DNA from: Caldithrix sp.
GTDB lineage: Bacteria > KSB1 > UBA2214 > DYKH01
Assembly (NCBI GenBank): GCA_020722685.1
Contig: DYKH01000001.1
Location: 1-64,000, forward strand
Length of the DNA stretch: 64,000 nucleotides
Direction of reading: 5' to 3'
Part shown: piece by piece, positions 9,462-16,449 of the stretch
How the letters are laid out: each line of letters begins with the position of its first letter
Numbering within the stretch: position 1 is the stretch's first letter
Made by a program: the position numbers and the translations under genes
The notes under the pieces: model-generated
Told to the model about the DNA's origin: nothing
The model's database searches: none
The model's input: the letters and a program-made list of their open reading frames with translations, nothing else

Positions 9462-9524
9462 CTTTTGCGCTCCAATGTGTTATGAAAGCGGCGGCAGAAT
9501 CCCAGCCGCCAATCCATTGCAGTT

Positions 9525-9553
9525 TTGCCATGCGTAATATGTTGGTACATAAT
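9525..9553 (+). promoter_or_regulatory. Possible promoter of the PorV-like gene
   Basis: TTGCCA at 9525-9530, a 17-base spacer and CATAAT at 9548-9553, about 25 bases ahead of the ATG at 9578. Moderate match only. Confidence 0.35.
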
Positions 9554-9577
9554 TGCTAACCAAAGAGGAATCTCAGA

Positions 9578-10546
9578 ATGTCAGTTCTCACAATGATAAA
9601 AAGGCATGCCTTGCCCGCAGTCGGCGTTTTTACACTCCTTTGCGGCCTGATGGCTAGCGATGCATCAGCCCAACAAAACATCACCCGCTTGGGCAGGTCC
9701 GGCTTTACTTTTCTGAAGATCGGCCAAGGAGCCAGAGCCGTAGCCATGGGCGATGCTTTTGCCGCCTTGTCCACGGATGCCTACGCGCTCTTTTGGAATC
9801 CGGCAGGAATTACCAACATCGAGCGTGCCGCCTTTGGCCTCTCCCTTACCAATTGGATCGTCGGCTCGCGCCTCATGTCGGCTGCCGGAGCGTACAAGTT
9901 CGGCTTTGGCGCCGTCGGCTTGAGTGTTATCAATTTCACCACCGATGAATTCGAGGAAACCACTATCAGCTATCCTGGCGGCACCGGGCGCATGATCACC
10001 GCCGGCGACTTGGCTGTTGCCGGTTCGGTGGCCTTTCAATTCACCGACCGACTATCCTTTGGTGTTCGTGGACAATGGATCCAGGAAACCCTCGATCGCG
10101 ACAAGGCGACAGGATTCACCATCGATTTCTCTACCTATTATGCCACGGGATTCAAGGATTTGGTTCTGGCCATGGCCTTTAAGAATTTTGGTCCCGAAGC
10201 AAAATTCATGAATGAGACGTTCAAGCTGCCGCTGTATTTCAATATCAACGCCGCTATGGGACTGATCGGCCATCAGGGCGCACCGCTGTATTTTTTGCTC
10301 TCCGGCGAGAGCGCCTTTGCCACCGACTATCGCGACCGCTATCACACCGGCGCCGAGCTGTGGCTGCTGGATGTCATCGCTCTGCGCGGCGGCTACAAAT
10401 TCTATTACGATCTGGAAGACTATTCTTTGGGGATCGGATTGAAGATGAAGATGGCCGGGAATATTTATACCTTTGATGTTGCTTATACTCACGTGCTTCG
10501 CTACTTCGAGGCGCCGGTCAGAATATCTTTTGGCGGGACATTCTAG
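9578..10546 (+). CDS. PorV/PorQ-family outer-membrane barrel protein
   Basis: A 322-residue protein with a signal peptide ending at 'SDASAQ' (about residue 31). It then carries the family signature 'GQGARAVAMGDAFAALSTDA' followed by 'FWNPAGI' (about residues 50-78), found in PorV/PorQ and other FadL-like barrels (UPF0164). PorV is the type IX secretion subunit that shuttles cargo to the attachment complex, but the family has many paralogues, some paired with secreted proteins and not with the translocon. The C-terminus 'VRISFGGTF' ends in Phe, as expected for a barrel. No other type IX genes are nearby, so a dedicated role with the secreted protein at 6389-8695 is plausible but unproven. Confidence 0.85.
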   Translation: MSVLTMIKRHALPAVGVFTLLCGLMASDASAQQNITRLGRSGFTFLKIGQGARAVAMGDAFAALSTDAYALFWNPAGITNIERAAFGLSLTNWIVGSRLMSAAGAYKFGFGAVGLSVINFTTDEFEETTISYPGGTGRMITAGDLAVAGSVAFQFTDRLSFGVRGQWIQETLDRDKATGFTIDFSTYYATGFKDLVLAMAFKNFGPEAKFMNETFKLPLYFNINAAMGLIGHQGAPLYFLLSGESAFATDYRDRYHTGAELWLLDVIALRGGYKFYYDLEDYSLGIGLKMKMAGNIYTFDVAYTHVLRYFEAPVRISFGGTF

Positions 10547-10706
10547 GCTATTTTGGAGGAAGATTTTCGCGTCGCCTTTTTTCGACAATAAACGTCGGCG
10601 GAAGAGATAACAAGGATCGACTTGATAAGGGATGGGGCAGAAGGAATCTTTTCCAAACCACGGCAGAGGCTTATTTCGGATGTACGAATAGTTCGCTGAC
10701 TCGAAA

Positions 10707-10727
10707 AAATTCCTCCTGAATGACATC
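10707..10727 (+). repeat. 21-base direct repeat, left copy
   Basis: Begins 'AAATTCCTCCTGAATGACAT'; identical to 11034-11054. Confidence 0.8.
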
Positions 10728-11033
10728 TTGGGTCGCCCACCCTGTCATGCTGAAAGGATTCGGCCAGGGCCGATCCGCCAAGGCGGACGGCTTTTCAAAA
10801 TCACAGTATGGTCTGCCATTTGCGATCGGTCCTGTTACTCGAAAAGATGCCACGGAAATAGATTTTGGTCCGGATTCATGCAACATAATCCATTCTCTTG
10901 TCCGTGCCGCGGAAAACTGTCGTGCCGTAGGTATCTTTGCAATGGGGGATACGTGCTCAGATAGACAAAGATGTTTCCAACATGACAGAATTTTTTTATT
11001 TTCATGGCTTGTCGAGCGCACAACCGGACCTGG

Positions 11034-11054
11034 AAATTCCTCCTGAATGACATC
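11034..11054 (+). repeat. 21-base direct repeat, right copy
   Basis: Identical to 10707-10727; together they bound a segment of 306 bases. Confidence 0.8.
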
Positions 11055-11167
11055 CTTCAGATTTGGGTTTTAGTTTTGGACGAATTTAGCCCTGCAGTTA
11101 CGGAGGAGTGGAGACCGTAAGGGCTTTGTAGTACAATGCCAACGCCAGTGCACTCTACCAACCTTCC

Positions 11168-11719
11168 ATGAATCAGCCAAGATTGCGAAAACTAACCTTT
11201 GCAGAAATTCAAACGGCCAGGGCAAAAGCCGAGGATGAGACAGTTAGAGTGCGAATGCCTGTTGTTGCCGTTTTAGACGATATTCGCAGCCTGCACAATG
11301 TCGGCGCCATTTTTCGTACGGCCGATGGCGTACATTTGGAAAAGTTGTATCTGTGCGGTATTACCGGTTGCCCGCCACGCAGCGAAATTCGCAAAACCAG
11401 CCTTGGCGCGGAGGAATCTGTTCCCTGGGAGTACGTCAAAGATCCGCTTCACGTCATTCGAGAATTACGTGTGCAAGGCTATCAAATTGTCGCTCTGGAG
11501 CACACTACGTCCAGCTCGGATTATAGAGAAGCAAGCTATCGTTTTCCCCTTTGTCTAATCATCGGCCATGAATTTCACGGCATCCGCGACGAGTTGGTGG
11601 CGGCGGCGGATCTGGCAGTGGAAATTCCCATGCGCGGCATCAAGCAGTCCCTCAATGTGGCCGTTGCCTTTGGGATAGCCGCTTACCGAATACTATCTCA
11701 ATGGGAACAGAAAAAATAG
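11168..11719 (+). CDS. TrmH/SpoU-family RNA 2'-O-methyltransferase
   Basis: A 183-residue SPOUT methyltransferase that moves a methyl group from S-adenosylmethionine to a ribose 2'-OH of tRNA or rRNA. The three motifs of the trefoil-knot fold are present: motif 1 'SLHNVGAIFRTAD' (about residues 42-54, with the catalytic Arg), motif 2 'LIIGHEFHGI' (about 133-142) and motif 3 'IPMRGIKQSLNVAVAFGI' (about 154-171). The protein is essentially the catalytic domain alone with a short N-terminal extension, so the substrate cannot be read from it. A small membrane-protein gene follows after 35 bases and is probably in the same transcript. Confidence 0.92.
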   Translation: MNQPRLRKLTFAEIQTARAKAEDETVRVRMPVVAVLDDIRSLHNVGAIFRTADGVHLEKLYLCGITGCPPRSEIRKTSLGAEESVPWEYVKDPLHVIRELRVQGYQIVALEHTTSSSDYREASYRFPLCLIIGHEFHGIRDELVAAADLAVEIPMRGIKQSLNVAVAFGIAAYRILSQWEQKK

Positions 11720-11754
11720 TCCTGTTGTTAGACAAGCGCGAAAGGACGAAGTGA

Positions 11755-11961
11755 ATGACCATAGCAACTTTGATCGCAAAATTCCGGGGAACCGATGCCT
11801 ATCGCAAACGCGGCATCATCTACATCTCTATTAGCCTGTTAGGAATGGCCTACGAGTTGATTTTTGTGAAACCCATCCGCCCGACGGTCCTGATCCTCTG
11901 GGCCAGCGTCGTCGGCATTGGTCTTATTGTCATGATCACTCTCAAGGGACCGAAGGATTGA
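11755..11961 (+). CDS. Small membrane protein, 68 residues, unknown function
   Basis: Two hydrophobic segments (about residues 20-36 and 41-61) flanked by basic ends: an N-terminal 'FRGTDAYRKRG' and a C-terminal 'LKGPKD'. I do not recognise a family. Its stop codon overlaps the TTG start of the M1 peptidase at 11958 by four bases (TTGA), which indicates translational coupling and supports it as a real gene. Confidence 0.65.
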   Translation: MTIATLIAKFRGTDAYRKRGIIYISISLLGMAYELIFVKPIRPTVLILWASVVGIGLIVMITLKGPKD

Positions 11962-13973
11962 ATGCCTGGCGAAAAACCTCCGTTCTGGTTTTCGGCTACT
12001 TGACTTGGTTTTGCTTTTCCAAGGATGCTGGAGCACAAGGCAAGTTTTCTCTTTTCCCCTATGAGTTGTTGACTGCGTTGCACTCTCAACAAGCTTCTTT
12101 GGCAGCAAGTCCCATCGATGTCCTGCGTTACGATGTGCACTTGAATGTTCAACCAGCGAGCCAAACGATTCAGGGCCAAGCGCGCCTTACCCTCCTTTTG
12201 ACTGACCCTTTAGCCGGTTTTTTCTATCTCGATTGGATGAAGATGAGTTTGGATTCCCTTCTCATCGATAATCAGCCTGTTGCTGCGACCATCGAATCGG
12301 AGCGGATGATCATTCCTTTGCCGGCAGGTGTGAGCGCGGCTGATACCCTTTCCGTGGATGTTCATTACCATGGCCGTCCTGGCAACGATGGCTTTGGGGG
12401 CTTTTTTTTCGCCAGTCAGTATGTTTTTACGGTGGGCGAAGGGATCAATACCTCTCCGCCATCCATGCTGCGCTATTGGATTCCGTCCCACGACGTACCG
12501 GATGATAAGGCGACCTGGGACATGCACATAACCGTGCCCAAACCGCTCAAAGCGATTTCCAACGGCTTGCTCATCTCTGCAATTTCGTCGGATGTGGATG
12601 GAACCATCACTTATCATTGGCGGGAAAACCATCCGATGTCGACGTATTTAGTGGCCATTGCTGTCGGTGATTATGCCGGCTTTTCACAAGACCATACATC
12701 ATCAACGGGCGCCACCATACCGCTGGAATTTTATTCCTACCCGGATCATCTCCAATTGGCTGAGACAGATTGGGCGGATGTCGGCAAGATGATCGATTTC
12801 TTCGAGAGCAAATTTGGTCCCTACCCGTTCGACAGATACAGCATGGTGGAAGTGCCAATGCGCGGGGCCATGGAACACCAGACTATGACTTCTTATGCCA
12901 GTAACCTGGTGACCGGCGACCATCGCTACGATTATGTGGTGGCGCACGAATTGGCCCATCAATGGTGGGGCGACTGGGTCACGCTTGCGGACTGGCATGA
13001 GATATGGCTGAACGAGGGCTTTGCCAGTTATTGTGAGGCGCTGTACTTCGAGTCTTTGGGCGGTCATCCGGTTCTGCAAAATTACATGACCGGAATGGCA
13101 ACGGATTACTTCACGGAGGCGGCGCGATTGGGCGCCTTTGCGCTTTATGATCCCAAGTACATGTGGGGCGCGACGGTCTACCAAAAGGGCGCCTGGGTTT
13201 TGCACATGCTACGGTGGACGATTGGCGACTCCCTATTCTGGCAGAGCCTAAAGGCATACGGTGCAACTCACGCGTATGGCAATGCCACTACGGAAAATTT
13301 CATCGCTGTTGTGGAGGACGTCTGTGACCGTGATTTGCGCTGGTTTTTCGACCAATGGGTTTATGGCTCAGGCTACCCGGATTTGGATGCAGGCTGGGAT
13401 GTTACCCGCACCGAGGATGGTGCCTATCAAGTCGATCTGACCGTTTGGCAAAGGGACTCGAACCTGGCGCCGTTTTCGTTGCCTATGGAAGTGTTGGTGG
13501 AAACCGAGGCGGGAGCGGTGCTGGATACCGTTTTGCTCAATCAGCGCTCGCAAAATTTCACTTTGCTGTACGACGAAAGGCCGTCGGCTTTGACCATCGA
13601 CCCGAATGGCTGGCTGCTCAAGAAATTGGATATGGTCTCGCAGCCTTTGCCACCCGGCTTTGTGGCAGACCAACATGGTCTGGCGCAAAACTATCCTAAT
13701 CCATTTACGCCGGAAGATGATGGAGACCAAACAGTGATCATGGCTCAGATCGGTACTAAAGATTCTCCGACGACGGTTTCTATAAAGATTTATGACTTGC
13801 TGGGGCGGGAAATCAGAGTATTGGTCCATAAGAAGCTGACCGCTGGATTGCACCATTATTCTTGGGACGGCAAAGACGATGAGGGCAAGCCAATGCCCAG
13901 CGGCATCTATTTGTATCAGATGAAAGCAGGAGACCGGGTCGTCACCAAACGAATGTCGCTGCTGAGAAGATAG
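11958..13973 (+). CDS. Secreted M1-family aminopeptidase with C-terminal sorting domain
   Basis: A 671-residue zinc metallopeptidase that removes N-terminal residues from peptides. The signal peptide runs to about residue 24 ('CFSKDAGAQG'). The exopeptidase motif appears as 'MRGAMEHQ' (about 296-303), a variant of the usual GAMEN. The zinc site is HELAHQWWGD (about 330-339) with the third ligand in 'WLNEGFASY' about 18 residues on. After the catalytic domain the chain ends (about 573-671) in a FlgD-like type A sorting domain: 'AQNYPNPFTPEDDG', 'IKIYDLLGREIRVL', 'WDGKDDEGKPMPSGIYLYQM'. This implies export to the cell surface or medium by type IX secretion. The TTG start overlaps the preceding stop. 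Confidence 0.92.
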   Translation: MNAWRKTSVLVFGYLTWFCFSKDAGAQGKFSLFPYELLTALHSQQASLAASPIDVLRYDVHLNVQPASQTIQGQARLTLLLTDPLAGFFYLDWMKMSLDSLLIDNQPVAATIESERMIIPLPAGVSAADTLSVDVHYHGRPGNDGFGGFFFASQYVFTVGEGINTSPPSMLRYWIPSHDVPDDKATWDMHITVPKPLKAISNGLLISAISSDVDGTITYHWRENHPMSTYLVAIAVGDYAGFSQDHTSSTGATIPLEFYSYPDHLQLAETDWADVGKMIDFFESKFGPYPFDRYSMVEVPMRGAMEHQTMTSYASNLVTGDHRYDYVVAHELAHQWWGDWVTLADWHEIWLNEGFASYCEALYFESLGGHPVLQNYMTGMATDYFTEAARLGAFALYDPKYMWGATVYQKGAWVLHMLRWTIGDSLFWQSLKAYGATHAYGNATTENFIAVVEDVCDRDLRWFFDQWVYGSGYPDLDAGWDVTRTEDGAYQVDLTVWQRDSNLAPFSLPMEVLVETEAGAVLDTVLLNQRSQNFTLLYDERPSALTIDPNGWLLKKLDMVSQPLPPGFVADQHGLAQNYPNPFTPEDDGDQTVIMAQIGTKDSPTTVSIKIYDLLGREIRVLVHKKLTAGLHHYSWDGKDDEGKPMPSGIYLYQMKAGDRVVTKRMSLLRR

Positions 13974-14005
13974 GGGTGGGTGGAAAACGGCAAGGCGCAT
14001 CGTGC

Positions 14006-14071
14006 TAAGCGCATAGCACATAGAGCATAGCGCAGAGAGCATAGAGCATAGAGCAAAGCATACGGCCTATA
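14006..14071 (+). repeat. Low-complexity CATAGAG/CATAGC tandem repeat
   Basis: About eight degenerate units of 'GCATAGA', 'GCATAGC' and 'GCACATA' in the gap after the M1 peptidase. No gene function. Confidence 0.7.
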
Positions 14072-14172
14072 ATGGAAAGCTAATCGAGATTGTCAGGCAT
14101 GCGCCATGCGCTTTGAACATTCCGGAGAAAAGTATCGGGGATGAAAAATATCATTGAGGAGAAATACGGGCA

Positions 14173-14940
14173 ATGCAAAACTACACCATCAATTTGAAAG
14201 GCAAAGTAGCTTTGGTGACGGGCGGCTCACGCGGCATTGGCAGAGCGATTGCGGTGCGGTTGGCGGAAGCAGGCGCCAACGTGGCCATCAATTACTTGCG
14301 GCAGCGCACCGCCGCTACCGAAACCGTAAAGCTTATAGAAGCAACCGGCGCCAAGGCATTGGCCATTCGTGCCAACGTGGGCGAGCATGAGAATATCCAT
14401 CACATGATAGATGAAATTGAATCTGAATTCGGCAAGCTGGACATTCTCATTAGCAACGCGGCTTCCGGAGTCCTCAAACCAGCCATGGAACTGACGGAAA
14501 AGCATTGGCATTGGACGATGGACATCAATGCCGGCACCCTGCTGCCCCTTGCCCAGCATGCGGTTCCCTTGATGGGCGAAGCAGGCGGCAATATCGTCGC
14601 CGTCTCCAGTCTTGGTTCGGTGCGCGCCATCCCCAATTATGCTGCCGTCGGCGCTTCCAAAGCGGCCCTCGAATCGCTCATTCGCCATCTGGCCGCGGAG
14701 CTTGCGCCGAAGAAAATCAGTGTAAACGCCGTCTCCGCCGGCGTAGTGGACACGGACGCGCTGAAACATTTTCCCAATCGCGAAATGATGCTGGAAGCCT
14801 CGCAGGCCAAGACCCCTACCGGGCGATTAACAACTCCGCAAGACGTGGCAAACGTCGTCTTGTTTCTTTGCAGCCCGCTGGCAGAACAGATTCAAGGTCA
14901 AACCATCATCGTCGATGGCGGCTACTCGATCTTGGGGTAG
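14173..14940 (+). CDS. fabL: Enoyl-[acyl-carrier-protein] reductase of the FabL type
   Basis: A 255-residue short-chain dehydrogenase/reductase that completes each cycle of fatty-acid elongation by reducing trans-2-enoyl-ACP with NADPH. The cofactor motif 'GGSRGIGRA' is at about residues 17-25, and the catalytic Tyr and Lys lie in 'NYAAVGASKAALESL' (Y-x6-K). Assignment to FabL and not generic FabG/SDR comes from signature segments I recognise from the Bacillus enzyme: 'NAASGVLKPAMELTEKHW', 'MDINAGTLL' and 'DTDALKHFPNRE'. The C-terminus 'GQTIIVDGGYSILG' is also typical. The GAGGAG ribosome-binding site is somewhat distant from the ATG. Some other SDRs share parts of these motifs, so activity on enoyl-ACP is strongly suggested but not certain. 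Confidence 0.85.
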   Translation: MQNYTINLKGKVALVTGGSRGIGRAIAVRLAEAGANVAINYLRQRTAATETVKLIEATGAKALAIRANVGEHENIHHMIDEIESEFGKLDILISNAASGVLKPAMELTEKHWHWTMDINAGTLLPLAQHAVPLMGEAGGNIVAVSSLGSVRAIPNYAAVGASKAALESLIRHLAAELAPKKISVNAVSAGVVDTDALKHFPNREMMLEASQAKTPTGRLTTPQDVANVVLFLCSPLAEQIQGQTIIVDGGYSILG

Positions 14941-15017
14941 CCGCCATCGACCGGTGACGGAGAGATGCGGTAAGCCTACCAATTGCAAGTAGTGTTCAAT
15001 ATGCGGGAGAGGAGAGC

Positions 15018-15731
15018 ATGGTATCAAACGACATCATTGGATTAGTCCTGTCCTATGTTTATGCCTTTGGCTTGCTGTTCACCGTTGAAGGCGCCGGCAA
15101 GAAATTTCACTGGTCGCAATATGTCACCCGCAAAATCATTCATATCGGCGCCGGCATGTGGGTATGGGGCATTCTCTATTTCTTCGAGAATTGGTACTAC
15201 GGCATCGTGCCTTTTGCCACCTTTATCCTGCTCAACTATGTCTTTTACCGGCAGCAGAGCTTCAAGCAAATGGACACTGCTCAGTCAACGCCGGGAACGG
15301 TCTACTTTGCCTTTTCCATCACTGTGCTCATGGCCGGGCTTTGGCGAACCGACGGCGCGCCTGACCAGGCTCCCATCGCTGTCGCCTCCATTATGACCAT
15401 GACTTGGGGCGATGCTTTTGCCAGTCTGATCGGAATTCGCTGGGGCCGGAATTTCTATCAGGTTTTCGGGCATCGGCGCTCTTGGCAGGGTTCCGCGGCC
15501 ATGGCCTGCTTGAGCTTTGCCGCCATTGCCGCTACGCTGATGCTGTTGCCAGGATCATGCCTTAGTCCGAATAGTCAATCATTGGGCATCCGTGACGTTC
15601 TAAGACTTTCCCTAATCGGCACTCTCGTGGCCACCGCGGCAGAAGCTCTTTCTCCCAAGGGAATGGACAATCTGAGCGTGCCCTTGTTGACAGGATTGAC
15701 GCTTTTGTTGCTGACTTCATTTTTGGGCTAA
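15018..15731 (+). CDS. Polyprenol/phytol-kinase-like membrane protein (CDP-DAG synthase/dolichol kinase superfamily)
   Basis: A 237-residue membrane protein with six to seven hydrophobic helices. Motifs match the VTE5/dolichol-kinase/CdsA-like family: 'TRKIIHIGAGMWVWG' (about residues 37-51), 'TWGDAFASLIGIRWGR' (about 129-144) with the conserved Asp, 'RSWQGSAAM' (about 153-161) and 'EALSPKGMDNLSVPL' (about 208-222). Family members use CTP to phosphorylate isoprenoid alcohols such as phytol, geranylgeraniol or dolichol. The AGGAG ribosome-binding site is well placed. FabL lies just upstream, so a lipid-metabolism setting is consistent. The exact alcohol cannot be told. Confidence 0.8.
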   Translation: MVSNDIIGLVLSYVYAFGLLFTVEGAGKKFHWSQYVTRKIIHIGAGMWVWGILYFFENWYYGIVPFATFILLNYVFYRQQSFKQMDTAQSTPGTVYFAFSITVLMAGLWRTDGAPDQAPIAVASIMTMTWGDAFASLIGIRWGRNFYQVFGHRRSWQGSAAMACLSFAAIAATLMLLPGSCLSPNSQSLGIRDVLRLSLIGTLVATAAEALSPKGMDNLSVPLLTGLTLLLLTSFLG

Positions 15732-15939
15732 AGAATCATCGTCGCAGAGGGAAAGTGGCGGAACTGGGATGGGACGAAGGTAGGGCGTTGGCGATTCCGG
15801 TTGAGGTCCGGCGATCCAAAACTGGTGAGAATCACTCGGCTGTCTGGTCCAGGCGAGATCAAGGGACCGGTCAGGTTTGCGACCTAAAATTGTACGGTGA
15901 TTTGCAGCAGGTTAGGCTTCATCTGAGAGGAATCGGATC

Positions 15940-16392
15940 ATGCGAAGCGCGAAGCACACCTTTTTGTTCACCGAGGGCTTGTGGATTGCCAAGGGCCAAT
16001 ACACGGGCGAGAGCGGGGTATCTGTTCCGGCAGAAGGCAAAAGCAAGATCACGCAGCAAAAATCACTATGGATGATCGAGGCTTTTATGCGCCTGCAGCA
16101 GGAGGACGTGACCGAGATCCGCCAGGTTTACGAGATCGTCCCATTTAGAAGCGGTGCCACTACAACCAACTGGAAATCGCGAAATCCGCTCTGGGGCGTT
16201 TTGTTTGGCCGGTTCATCATCGTGGAAGATAGCATCATCTCTACGTACCAATCGGAAAGCAGCGAATATTCCGGTGTAGAGATACTCTGGCAAGAGAATG
16301 AGAACCTTTACCAAAGCCGCGGCTTTGCCGTGAGAGGGGACAAGATACTCTCTTCTTGGGCGGTCAGTTTGGAAAAGAAAGGGAAGTCTTAG
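15940..16392 (+). CDS. Hypothetical protein, 150 residues
   Basis: A beta-rich soluble protein without signal peptide or membrane segment. The opening 'FLFTEGLWIAKGQYTGESGVSVPAEGKSKI' region suggests a lipocalin-like or heparinase-like beta-barrel fold, with later strands 'NPLWGVLFGRFIIVEDSIISTY' and 'YQSRGFAVRGDKILSSW'. I cannot place it in a named family. AGAGGA lies about 8 bases ahead of the ATG. It runs convergently toward the glycogen phosphorylase gene, whose stop is 58 bases away. Confidence 0.6.
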   Translation: MRSAKHTFLFTEGLWIAKGQYTGESGVSVPAEGKSKITQQKSLWMIEAFMRLQQEDVTEIRQVYEIVPFRSGATTTNWKSRNPLWGVLFGRFIIVEDSIISTYQSESSEYSGVEILWQENENLYQSRGFAVRGDKILSSWAVSLEKKGKS

Positions 16393-16449
16393 TCAGAAAA
16401 AGAAAACTCCCGCGGGCATTGGGGCATTCCTATCGAATGAGCCTTATTC

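Larger units (their letters stand above)
10547..11167. other. Intergenic region with direct repeats and no gene
   Basis: 620 bases without a supported gene. Two copies of a 21-base direct repeat (10707-10727, 11034-11054) bracket about 300 bases, and a palindrome 'TCCGCCAAGGCGGA' lies at 10774-10787. Confidence 0.6.

Noticed and set aside
9244..9531. Minus-strand frame with a Leu-Arg repeat
   Set aside because: The repeat is simply the translation of the hexanucleotide array at 9407-9461.
10720..11046. 108-codon plus-strand frame
   Set aside because: Lies between and into the 21-base direct repeats; composition looks like translated non-coding DNA.
15755..16075. 106-codon frame upstream of and overlapping the gene at 15940
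   Set aside because: Its second half is the shifted reading of the better-supported gene, and the first half has no protein-like pattern.
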